Shown in pieces: positions 53,427 through 60,891 of a DNA stretch of 64,000 nt. This DNA is from Bog-950 sp046329535 (lineage in GTDB: Bacteria; Bacteroidota; Bacteroidia; Chitinophagales; LD1). The notes under the pieces were generated by a model, which was given only the letters and a program-made list of their open reading frames with translations, did not search any database and had not been told where the DNA came from. Where the stretch lies: positions 744,001-808,000 of the forward strand of contig JAXLUN010000001.1 in assembly GCA_046329535.1 (NCBI GenBank), written 5' to 3'. Position 1 is the stretch's first letter, and every line of letters starts with the position of its first letter. A program made the translations under genes and the position numbers.

Positions 53427-54520
53427 AACGGATTTTTGAAAGCCGGATTATTAGTGAAAGTTGTATCCGTTAGTGTAAGCAGAAAATTGAGTAAATCAGT
53501 TTTCTCATCACTGGTAAGATTAAATTTTCCGTTCGTATGAGGCACCTTGTACATTAAAGGATCGATGGTGGGCGAAAATCTTGCGCTATCACTGTAAAAA
53601 TTGATGACTTGCTCCAGTGTTTGATAACGCCCATCGTGCATGTAAGGAGCCGTAAGCGCAATGTTTCTTAATGAAGGATCTTTGAATTTACCATTATCGT
53701 TTACGTTGCCTGAAATCTCACCTCTGCCTTTGTCAGTAAAATCATTGATACCAGTGGCCGAATCAAGACCATTGTTCCGGAACAGATTATCGGTCATCAG
53801 TAAACTGGAACCATCGGTGTGGCAATGAAAACACTCTCCTTTTTCAGTAGAAAAAATGACGAAGCCTCTTGCTTCAGACTCTGTAAATTGTTCTTCTCCT
53901 CTTTGTATTTTGTCAAATCTTGAATTGGATGAAATGGCAGTCATCATAAACTGTTGAATTGCCAGATATATTTTTTCCTCAGACACCACACCTGGGCGCC
54001 CGAACGCCTTTTTGAACAATTTAAGGTAAACTGTATCAGACTCCAGATAACTGATTGCATCAGGAATATTAAGATTCTGCTCCCCGTGAAATGCATCTTT
54101 TGCCTGAGCGGCCAAAGAACTAACTCGGCCATCCCAAAAAAGTTTATTACCCCATAATAAATTCTGAATAGAAGGAGCATTTCTCCGCGTTGGGCCAAAT
54201 ACGTTGATACTTTTTGCTAAACCATCTGTAAATGCCAGTTCAGGTTTATGGCATGAAGCACATGAAAGTAATCCGGTACTGGATAGGTGAGTATCATAAA
54301 ACAATCTGCGTCCTAGTTCAATGCCTTCGAATGTTACTGAGTCTTTGTATGGGTTATTTATGTTCGGAAATCTGAACGGCTTCTGAAAAGTATAAGTAGT
54401 GCCAATATATAAGCTATCCGCATCCTTTGGATCAACCGGCTGTGTCGGTTCGGGTTTGCAGTTTTGTAATGAAAACTGCAAAGTCAGTATGCATATTATT
54501 GGCAGTGAAAGCTTTTTCAT
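53423..54520 (-). CDS. Dihaem cytochrome c peroxidase, MauG/MbnH-like, lipoprotein
   Basis: A 365-residue periplasmic enzyme. The signal peptide ends in a possible lipobox (LQNC). Two haem motifs are present, LLSCASCHKPELAF with the first CxxCH and GECFHCHTDGS with the second, in the order and spacing of the CcpA/MauG family. The gene follows the MbnP-like gene by 2 nt in the same direction, the usual pairing for MbnH, a MauG-type enzyme that oxidises a tryptophan in MbnP. Either hydrogen peroxide reduction or protein-directed oxidation is possible. The stop codons of this and aguA overlap. Confidence 0.87.
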   Translation of the reverse strand: MKKLSLPIICILTLQFSLQNCKPEPTQPVDPKDADSLYIGTTYTFQKPFRFPNINNPYKDSVTFEGIELGRRLFYDTHLSSTGLLSCASCHKPELAFTDGLAKSINVFGPTRRNAPSIQNLLWGNKLFWDGRVSSLAAQAKDAFHGEQNLNIPDAISYLESDTVYLKLFKKAFGRPGVVSEEKIYLAIQQFMMTAISSNSRFDKIQRGEEQFTESEARGFVIFSTEKGECFHCHTDGSSLLMTDNLFRNNGLDSATGINDFTDKGRGEISGNVNDNGKFKDPSLRNIALTAPYMHDGRYQTLEQVINFYSDSARFSPTIDPLMYKVPHTNGKFNLTSDEKTDLLNFLLTLTDTTFTNNPAFKNPF

Positions 54521-54522
54521 CT

Positions 54523-55266
54523 CTAATTAACTCTAAATGCACTTGAAAAATTATCTACGAATTTAACGGCCACATTCGGGTCATCACCGGCACCCATTTG
54601 CGTTGTACTTTCCGTAATAATATCCAACGTTTGTGTACTGCCGTAAAATACTTTTTCCACGTCAAGAGTCAGGATAACCGTAGATTTATTATTGCAGCAA
54701 ACTGTGAATGTTTTATTTAATACGACTTGTCTATACTGGGCATTCCCGCCAATATGGTATAAGGGAAACCAATTGAATATTCCGGAACCAATGGTGGTTG
54801 TGTCACATCGGGCTTCTAAAATTTCAAATTGATACTTCAACCATGACCAATACATTCCGTTATCTCCGCTTAGCGGATTGCTGCTGGGTACAGATAGCGG
54901 GTCCGTATTATTTTGAATGGAATCTACGCCTAATCCGAATTTGATGGCTTTAAAATCGCCATTAACATCTGCATTTACTACAATGGATCCGGGGTTTTCA
55001 AAATTGATTAACGCTACATCTTTAATTTCTGTTTCCTCGTTGTTGTCTTTCACCAAAGTGATGTGCGATAAATAAAACTTAAGTTTTTCAATTTGTATTC
55101 TTCTACCTTGAGGATCTGTATTAGGTGTGCCAAGCACAAAATTCTGATTCCCATATTTGCCATCCATTTGAATCGTGAAATTTCCTTCTTTATCATGCTT
55201 ACACGATGAAGAATAAAAGGCGACAAGAAAAATGACCCATAAGCGAAAATTGGTACACATTGTCAT
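54523..55266 (-). CDS. MbnP-like copper-binding family lipoprotein
   Basis: A 247-residue exported protein (signal WVIFLVAFYSSSC, lipobox SSSC). The body fits MbnP-family proteins: GRRIQIEKLKFYLSHITLV at the start, GDFKAIKFGLGVDS, then the tryptophan-rich DNGMYWSWLKYQFEI. In the studied MbnP family a tryptophan is converted to kynurenine by the partner MbnH and helps bind copper. The WSW here is a candidate, but this is inference. It is first in a two-gene operon with the dihaem enzyme (2-nt gap). No methanobactin genes are present. Confidence 0.78.
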   Translation of the reverse strand: MTMCTNFRLWVIFLVAFYSSSCKHDKEGNFTIQMDGKYGNQNFVLGTPNTDPQGRRIQIEKLKFYLSHITLVKDNNEETEIKDVALINFENPGSIVVNADVNGDFKAIKFGLGVDSIQNNTDPLSVPSSNPLSGDNGMYWSWLKYQFEILEARCDTTTIGSGIFNWFPLYHIGGNAQYRQVVLNKTFTVCCNNKSTVILTLDVEKVFYGSTQTLDIITESTTQMGAGDDPNVAVKFVDNFSSAFRVN

Positions 55267-55310
55267 AATTTTTTAGCCAATCGAAGTTAGTCTAAAAAGT
55301 TTACTAACGT

Positions 55311-55331
55311 CCTATAGGGTTGCCTATAAGG
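55311..55331. repeat. Two direct copies of CCTATAxGG in a divergent promoter region
   Basis: CCTATAGG at 55311 (itself a palindrome) and CCTATAAGG at 55323, 12 nt apart, lie about 45-65 nt upstream of the MbnP-like gene and 90-110 nt upstream of the stress-protein gene. This is a possible operator; the protein that binds it is unknown. Confidence 0.35.
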
Positions 55332-55420
55332 ATAATATGAGTTTTGTCATTCAGATGTTTGATATAACTCATGGCTTATTTGATGGAATAAGTCCTATCC
55401 TTGCCAAATAATTATAACAT

Positions 55421-56257
55421 ATGCGTAAAAAAATAATAGCTGCTTTTGACGGCACTAAGTACTCAGAAGGTGCTGTTAAGTATGCAGTGGAAATAGCTAA
55501 GACCACTAACTCGTTACTGGTAGGTGTTTTTATTCAGGATATGCGTTATGTGAATTTAACTTACGCTTATGCCTGGGATCAGCCCTTTGTTGATTTCGCC
55601 AATATTGAAAAAGCCCAAGCAGACGAAAAAGAGAAAGTGGATTTGAATATTAGCCTGTTCAAGAGAACTTGTGAAGCTAATGGTGTAAATCATAAGGTAC
55701 ATTTAGATAAAGGCGTTCCGGTTCAGGAACTTTTAAATGAAAGTACTTTTGCCGACTTGCTTCTTTTAGATTCGCACACGACATTTTTTACCTTTGAAGA
55801 AAAAGGTCCCAGCCCGTTTTTGCGCGATTTGTTGACTGATTCTCATTGCCCTGTGCTGATTTTGCCTCACCATTACTCCGCTATTGAGAAAGCGGTTTTG
55901 TGTTACGATGGCAGTCCTTCCAGTGTATATGCTATTCGTATGTATAGTTATTTGTTTACAGAACTAAGCGGGTTAAAGACCACTGTGGTTACTGTAAACG
56001 AAAAATCTACTAACCATTTAAAGGAAGGATGGAATTTCAAAGATTTAGTGCATACTCATTTCGGCAACAGCGACTATGTAGTACTAAGCGGTGATGCTGA
56101 AAAGGAGTTAATTGCTTATTTAAAATTGAACGGACAAAACTCTTTGGTAGTTATGGGGGCATATGGTCGTAATGCAATATCCCGCTTGTTTCATCAAAGT
56201 TTATCTAATCAAGTAATACAGGAGTTACATGTTCCGGTATTTATCACGCATCAGTAA
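55421..56257 (+). CDS. Tandem-domain universal stress protein
   Basis: A 278-residue cytoplasmic protein with two UspA-type domains (about 1-145 and 150-278). The first begins KKIIAAFDGTKYSEGAVKYAVEIA and the second KAVLCYDGSPSSVYAIRMYS. The C-terminal domain keeps an ATP-loop-like VVMGAYGRNAISRLFHQS. Such proteins are induced by stasis, hypoxia or redox stress. A TATCCTTG box at 55396 and an imperfect TGAG-TTTT-GTCA dyad at 55338 lie upstream. It is followed after 29 nt by a coiled-coil gene and likely shares its transcript. Confidence 0.9.
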   Translation: MRKKIIAAFDGTKYSEGAVKYAVEIAKTTNSLLVGVFIQDMRYVNLTYAYAWDQPFVDFANIEKAQADEKEKVDLNISLFKRTCEANGVNHKVHLDKGVPVQELLNESTFADLLLLDSHTTFFTFEEKGPSPFLRDLLTDSHCPVLILPHHYSAIEKAVLCYDGSPSSVYAIRMYSYLFTELSGLKTTVVTVNEKSTNHLKEGWNFKDLVHTHFGNSDYVVLSGDAEKELIAYLKLNGQNSLVVMGAYGRNAISRLFHQSLSNQVIQELHVPVFITHQ

Positions 56258-56286
56258 ATATTTTTTAATCATAAAACAAACGCAGA

Positions 56287-56664
56287 ATGAAAGCATCTTT
56301 AAATTTTTTACATCATCAATCAACTGATTGGCTACGAGAGTTAGCATTTTACAAAGACGAACTGGCTATTTTGAATAAGCGTTTAGAAGAAGCTGCTGGT
56401 AAAAATACAGCGGGGGAAGTATTAGCGCAAGTAGAGCATTTCCAAAACAGATTTATTTTATTACGCGAACAGGTAGATATTCTGAAACATGATATTAGCG
56501 TACGGGCCAAAGAAGTAGAGGAATTGGTAAAAAGCAAACCTGATCATATTGACGAAAAGTTTACTTCTACTAACGATAGTATTTTAGCTCGAGTTACAGA
56601 TTTTTCAAGGAGTATTTCCGATACCCGATTCGAGTTCAATAAATTTCTTTCTAAAGTAATGTAA
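56287..56664 (+). CDS. Small coiled-coil protein of unknown function
   Basis: A 125-residue helical protein. A long coiled coil covers about residues 15-85 (LAFYKDELAILNKRLEEAAG, VEHFQNRFILLREQVDILKHD and VRAKEVEELV). No signal or membrane segment is present. It follows the universal stress protein by 29 nt and a terminator comes soon after, so it is probably the second gene of that operon and may act in the same stress response. No known family recognised. Confidence 0.7.
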   Translation: MKASLNFLHHQSTDWLRELAFYKDELAILNKRLEEAAGKNTAGEVLAQVEHFQNRFILLREQVDILKHDISVRAKEVEELVKSKPDHIDEKFTSTNDSILARVTDFSRSISDTRFEFNKFLSKVM

Positions 56665-56685
56665 TAGCTTTTGCTATTGGCGATG

Positions 56686-56723
56686 AAACGGAGCGTTATA
56701 GTCAGCGCTCCGTTTATTTTTTT
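56686..56723 (+). terminator. Terminator after the stress-protein operon
   Basis: AAACGGAGCG and CGCTCCGTTT pair perfectly around a 10-nt loop and are followed by ATTTTTTT. Confidence 0.88.
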
Positions 56724-56760
56724 GAGGAAGGGTTCAACTGATGTTAATCATGGTATTTCC

Positions 56761-56803
56761 TGACCATTGTCATTTACTTCAATAGGCACCGAATATAAAT
56801 TTG
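56761..56803 (+). promoter_or_regulatory. Dyad TGAC-N4-GTCA plus -7 box (promoter P1)
   Basis: The perfect palindrome TGACCATTGTCA (56761-56772) is centred 29.5 nt upstream of TAAATTTG (56796), which matches TAnnTTTG. The same distance recurs at P2 and P3, consistent with a Crp/Fnr-type activator bound near -41.5. It drives the DUF2892 gene at 56826. Confidence 0.6.
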
Positions 56804-56825
56804 TGCCAACAAAAACATCAAAAAT

Positions 56826-57014
56826 ATGAAATCGAACGTAGGTGCATTTGACGGATTTTTCAGAACCTTACTTTTTGTTCTAAGTTTATGCTATGCTATT
56901 GTAACCGGTGCTTGGTGGCTGGCTGTTATCGGAGCAATATTGTTCGCTACGGCCATCATTACTTGGTGCCCCATTTATGAATCAACAGGAATTAATACGA
57001 ATCCAAAGAGATAG
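56826..57014 (+). CDS. DUF2892 (YgaP-like) small membrane protein
   Basis: A 62-residue membrane protein with two helices (TLLFVLSLCYAIVTGAWWLAV and ILFATAIITWCPIYESTG). DUF2892 is the membrane part of YgaP, a rhodanese-linked protein, and stand-alone copies often occur in sulfur clusters. The pattern NVGAFDGFFRTLL-TWCPIY is typical, including the CP-Y motif. It sits upstream of the P-type ATPase and Crp genes. A second copy lies at 60232. Function unknown, perhaps an aid to persulfide or cyanide handling. Confidence 0.85.
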   Translation: MKSNVGAFDGFFRTLLFVLSLCYAIVTGAWWLAVIGAILFATAIITWCPIYESTGINTNPKR

Positions 57015-57083
57015 TGATTATCAAAGATATCCTCTTCCCAGAGCTGTACTTCTATAATCGCTGAGTCCTAAACCAATCCTGGT

Positions 57084-59501
57084 ATGAATGCAGTAAAGGA
57101 AGAGGAACATTTAACATGCTACCATTGTGGTGAAAACTGCAATGGTAGTATTGTTTCAAACACCCACAGTTTTTGTTGTGAGGGGTGTAAAACGGTATAT
57201 GAGATACTTAATGAGAATAATCTGTGTAGTTATTATAATCTAAATGAAAAGCCGGGAGTTACCGTTGGTAAAGAGATTAATACCAAGCGATTTGCCTACT
57301 TGGACGATGAACAGGTAAAATCTAAGCTTATCAACTTTGCAGACGGCAAGATAGCTACCGTTACTTTCTACATACCACAGATACATTGTAGTTCCTGCAT
57401 TTTTCTGCTTGAAAATTTATACAAGATAAAGGATGGTGTGACCCGGTCACTTGTCAATTTTATGAAACGGGAGGTAAGTATTACCTACAACACGGATAAG
57501 TTATCGCTAAAGAATGTAGTAGAAGCTCTGACTGCAATTGGTTATGAACCCGTAATCAATTTAAATGACTTAGATAGGAAAGAGAAAAGTGATCATCTCC
57601 GTAGATATTATATGCGAATAGGTATCGCATTTTTTGCTTTCGGCAATATGATGTTGTTGAGTTTTCCCGAGTATCTCGGCTTAAATGCTCTAGCGGAGTC
57701 GCCTTTCAGAAAATTCTTTGGTTACTTGAATTTTGTTTTGGCCCTACCGGTAATGTTTTATTGCGCACAGGAGTTTTTTGTTTCTGCCTGGAATGCGCTT
57801 AAGCAGAAGGCACTCAATATGGATATTCCCATTGTGTTGGGTATTCTGGCCATGTTTGTCAGAAGTACTTACGAAGTGTTTTCTCATACCGGAGCCGGAT
57901 ATTTTGATACACTCGGCAGTTTGATTTTGCTGATGCTGATTGGTCGTTTATTTCAAAACAAAACGTATGATACTTTATCCTTTGAAAGGGACTATAAGTC
58001 GTATTTTCCCGTAGCTGTTACGGTGATTAACAACGGGAAAGAGAATTCAATTCCTCTAATTAAGTTGCGGGTTGCAGACAGGTTGTTAATCAGAAACATG
58101 GAACTGATTCCGGCAGACTCTGTATTGATAAAGGGCAATGCTAATATAGATTACAGCTTTGTTACCGGAGAAGCAACACCTATTGCCAAACAGGTTGGTT
58201 CAACTCTCTTTGCCGGTGGCAAACATATCGGTAGCGCAATTGAGATAGAGGTGGTAAAAGAAGTTTCACATAGTTACTTAACAGAACTTTGGAATGATAC
58301 TGCTTTTAGAAAAGAAGGAAAAGAGAATGTCACTTCGCTGGCAACAAAAGTGAGTAAATGGTTTACGCCTATCGTTATAATTATAGCTATCGCGGCATCT
58401 ATATATTGGTGGAATAAAGATCTCCATCGCGCGCTGAATGCCTTTACCTCTGTTTTGATTATTACCTGTCCATGTGCGTTGGCTCTGGCATCACCTTTTA
58501 CCTTGGGTAATGTTTTACGCATTTTGAGCAGAAATAGGGTTTACTTAAAGAATGCTTTAGTTGTTGAAAAACTGGCAAAAATAGATTCGGTTGTTTTTGA
58601 TAAAACGGGAACGCTTACCAACACGAAAGAAGCTAAAATTGAGTTTATAGGAGAACCATTAAGTGAGTATGAACTTCGTTTAGTAAAATCGCTGGTATAT
58701 CATTCTTCTCACCCCCTGAGTAGGAAAGTTTACGACTTGTTGGTTGAAGTGAAACTCATTTCAACACAGGACTTTAAAGAAATTGAAGGAAAAGGAATAG
58801 AAGGATGGGTGGATGAAAACTGTGTTCGAATCGGATCAAAAAGGTATCTCCATAATGACGATAATCCTTTAACCGCTGAACGAAGCGACTTTAATCATGC
58901 GTCCAAGGTTTTCGTTGGAATTAATGGAAAGATAAAAGGGTTTTTCCTTGTCAAGAATGAATACCGAAAGGGTTTTGGTAAGCTAATGGACACATTGAAA
59001 AAACAGTTCGCCATCTATGTAGTAAGCGGTGATAACGATGCTGAAAAGAATTTTTTAAAACAATATGTTCCAGTAGCTAACCTCATCTTTCATCAGCAAC
59101 CTGCTGACAAACTCAGTTTTATTAAGGGATTACAAGAGCGCAATCAAAACGTGATGATGTTAGGTGATGGCTTGAATGATGCAGGGGCTTTACGACAAAG
59201 TGATGTAGGTATCGCTATCAGTGATAATATCAATAATTTCTCACCCGCCTGTGATGGCATAATTGAAGCTAATGAGTTTGAAAACTTGCCTGCATTCATG
59301 AATTATGCTAAAGATGGAGTGAATATTATCAAGGCTAGCTTTGTTATTTCGTTACTGTATAATTCATTAGGATTATATTTTGCTATACAAGGCACTATGA
59401 GTCCTATTGTTGCAGCTGTTTTGATGCCGGTGAGTTCGGTTACCATTATTCTGTTTACCACTATTACCTCCAATCTGATGGGTAGAAAAAGAGGATTTTA
59501 A
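57084..59501 (+). CDS. CcoI/FixI-like heavy-metal-transporting P1B ATPase
   Basis: An 805-residue copper-type P1B ATPase. The N-terminus has a Cys cluster (CYHCGENC then CCEGC, residues about 11-38) that forms a putative metal-binding ribbon, followed by an HMA-like domain with HCSSC. The core has TGEA (actuator), CPCALALASP (metal gate), the phosphorylation motif DKTGTLT, HPLS (nucleotide domain) and GDGLNDAGAL. This domain set belongs to the CcoI/FixI group that supplies copper to cbb3-type oxidases. No cco genes are in the window, so the role (oxidase assembly or Cu export) is open. The Crp/Fnr gene follows after 44 nt. Confidence 0.9.
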   Translation: MNAVKEEEHLTCYHCGENCNGSIVSNTHSFCCEGCKTVYEILNENNLCSYYNLNEKPGVTVGKEINTKRFAYLDDEQVKSKLINFADGKIATVTFYIPQIHCSSCIFLLENLYKIKDGVTRSLVNFMKREVSITYNTDKLSLKNVVEALTAIGYEPVINLNDLDRKEKSDHLRRYYMRIGIAFFAFGNMMLLSFPEYLGLNALAESPFRKFFGYLNFVLALPVMFYCAQEFFVSAWNALKQKALNMDIPIVLGILAMFVRSTYEVFSHTGAGYFDTLGSLILLMLIGRLFQNKTYDTLSFERDYKSYFPVAVTVINNGKENSIPLIKLRVADRLLIRNMELIPADSVLIKGNANIDYSFVTGEATPIAKQVGSTLFAGGKHIGSAIEIEVVKEVSHSYLTELWNDTAFRKEGKENVTSLATKVSKWFTPIVIIIAIAASIYWWNKDLHRALNAFTSVLIITCPCALALASPFTLGNVLRILSRNRVYLKNALVVEKLAKIDSVVFDKTGTLTNTKEAKIEFIGEPLSEYELRLVKSLVYHSSHPLSRKVYDLLVEVKLISTQDFKEIEGKGIEGWVDENCVRIGSKRYLHNDDNPLTAERSDFNHASKVFVGINGKIKGFFLVKNEYRKGFGKLMDTLKKQFAIYVVSGDNDAEKNFLKQYVPVANLIFHQQPADKLSFIKGLQERNQNVMMLGDGLNDAGALRQSDVGIAISDNINNFSPACDGIIEANEFENLPAFMNYAKDGVNIIKASFVISLLYNSLGLYFAIQGTMSPIVAAVLMPVSSVTIILFTTITSNLMGRKRGF

Positions 59502-59545
59502 TTCTCTTAATTTTACAATTTCTATTAACAAGTTGTAATTGTATT

Positions 59546-60157
59546 ATGGCGGATGGAATATTTTTTAAAGACCCACAACTAAAAGCAGAGTTTTTAAAGT
59601 ACGCAAAGTCGAAACACTTTGTTCGCGATGAAGTAATGATGGTTCCTGGAAACACGATTGTATATGTACCCATAGTGGTTAAAGGGAGCATACGTATACT
59701 TCGAGAAGATGAAGAGGCTCGAGAAATATTTCTCTATCACATTTATCCGGGTCAAACTTGTGCCATGTCGCTTAGTTGCTGTCAGTCCAGTAAAACGAGT
59801 ATGATAAAAGCTGTAGCCGAGGACGATACAGAGGTTTATATGATTCCGGTAGAGTTATTGGATGACTGGTTTCGGTTTAAAGAATGGCGTGCTTTTATTA
59901 ACAGCACTTATAGTTACCGCTTTGTAGAACTTATGCAGGTAATTGACCTTATAGCCTTTAATAATATGGATAAGCAATTACTCAACTACCTCGAAAAGCG
60001 AGCAGAGGCTATTCATACTAAGGCTCTGTTTGTTACCCACCAGCAAATTGCCGATGAACTCCATACCCATCGGGAAGCGGTTAGTCGTTTGTTAAGAACC
60101 ATGGAAGACAAAGGCCTGGTGAAATTGGGCAGAAATACGATTGAATTAATGAAGTAA
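59546..60157 (+). CDS. Crp/Fnr family transcriptional regulator
   Basis: A 203-residue regulator with a cyclic-nucleotide-type effector domain (about 15-115: KGSIRILREDEEAREIFLYHI, then YPGQTCAMSLSCC with three cysteines close together) and a C-terminal Crp-type winged helix (HQQIADELHTHREAVSRLLRTMEDKGLV). The cysteines may sense redox or nitric oxide. No [4Fe-4S] motif of classical FNR is evident. It lies between a copper ATPase and sulfur genes and three neighbouring promoters share a -41.5 dyad, so it is the likely local regulator. Confidence 0.9.
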   Translation: MADGIFFKDPQLKAEFLKYAKSKHFVRDEVMMVPGNTIVYVPIVVKGSIRILREDEEAREIFLYHIYPGQTCAMSLSCCQSSKTSMIKAVAEDDTEVYMIPVELLDDWFRFKEWRAFINSTYSYRFVELMQVIDLIAFNNMDKQLLNYLEKRAEAIHTKALFVTHQQIADELHTHREAVSRLLRTMEDKGLVKLGRNTIELMK

Positions 60158-60169
60158 TTTCTGCTTATG

Positions 60170-60212
60170 TAACAAATGTTCCCAAATGAGCGGTTATATC
60201 CATTTAACCTTG
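60170..60212 (+). promoter_or_regulatory. Dyad AACA-AA-TGTT plus -7 box (promoter P2)
   Basis: AACAAATGTTCCC (60171-60183) has a dyad centred 29.5 nt before TAACCTTG (60205), the same geometry as P1 and P3. The 13-mer is identical to that at 60825. It precedes the second DUF2892 gene. Confidence 0.6.
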
Positions 60213-60231
60213 TGGTCTAAAACCAAATATC

Positions 60232-60438
60232 ATGAAACCAAACATGGGAACTCTCGATCGCGTTGCACGTTTACTTGTTGCAGCAGTTGTTATCGCACTT
60301 TATTTTGCAAACGTTATTAGCGGTACATTGGCTATTGTGCTGTTGGTATTTGCAGGAATTTTCATTCTTACATCACTGATTAGTTTTTGCCCACTGTATT
60401 TGCCATTCGGATTCTCTACCAAATCAGAGAAGAAGTAA
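60232..60438 (+). CDS. DUF2892 (YgaP-like) small membrane protein, second copy
   Basis: A 68-residue two-helix membrane protein (NMGTLDRVARLLVAAVVIALYFA, then ILTSLISFCPLYLPFG) of DUF2892. The signature pair R-x-x-x-LL...CPLY is present. It is one nt away from the TauE-like gene and preceded by the P2 dyad. Together with the first copy at 56826 it brackets the metal ATPase and Crp genes. The function is likely in membrane sulfur or redox chemistry; the exact partner is unknown. Confidence 0.85.
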   Translation: MKPNMGTLDRVARLLVAAVVIALYFANVISGTLAIVLLVFAGIFILTSLISFCPLYLPFGFSTKSEKK

Positions 60439-60439
60439 G

Positions 60440-60811
60440 ATGGATTTCACTCAGATAATTATAGTTGGCCTTATTGGTTTACTCGCTGGGGTTCTCAGCG
60501 GGTTACTCGGTTTAGGTGGAGCTATCGTTATTATTCCGGCTTTGGTTATGCTGTTAGGTTACTCTCAGCAAACCGCACAGGGAACTACTCTGGTTATGAT
60601 GGTGTTGCCCGTAGGCGCTTTAGCAGCGTGGCAATACTATCAGCAGGGTTTTGTAGAGGTTAAAACCGCACTTATTCTGGCGGGTATGTTTTTTATAGGA
60701 GGTTATTTTGGTGCAAAACTGGCGGTTCACATTCCACAGGAAATGATGAAAAAAGGGTTTGCCGTAGTGCTAGTATTAATAGCTGTTAAGATTTGGTTCG
60801 ATTCAAAATAA
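60440..60811 (+). CDS. Half-size TauE/SafE-type sulfite/organosulfonate exporter family protein
   Basis: A 123-residue membrane protein with four helices. It begins IVGLIGLLAGVLSGLLGLGGAI, the duplicated TauE/SafE motif, and continues IIPALVMLLGYSQQTAQGTTL. Full-length TauE proteins have two such halves (about 250 residues), so this is a single half that probably works as a dimer. It starts 1 nt after the DUF2892 gene (same operon) and precedes the metallo-beta-lactamase/rhodanese gene, pointing to export of a sulfur oxyanion such as sulfite. It appears intact, since homologues of this size are common. Confidence 0.85.
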   Translation: MDFTQIIIVGLIGLLAGVLSGLLGLGGAIVIIPALVMLLGYSQQTAQGTTLVMMVLPVGALAAWQYYQQGFVEVKTALILAGMFFIGGYFGAKLAVHIPQEMMKKGFAVVLVLIAVKIWFDSK

Positions 60812-60823
60812 ATTTACACTATC

Positions 60824-60866
60824 CAACAAATGTTCCCTACCGGAATTTTTGAAGTATGCATCTTTG
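60824..60866 (+). promoter_or_regulatory. Dyad AACA-AA-TGTT plus -7-like box (promoter P3)
   Basis: AACAAATGTTCCC (60825-60837) is centred 29.5 nt upstream of CATCTTTG (60859), repeating the P1/P2 geometry. The promoter controls the persulfide-dioxygenase-like gene. Confidence 0.6.
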
Positions 60867-60891
60867 CATCATAAAATAAAAATCAAACAGT

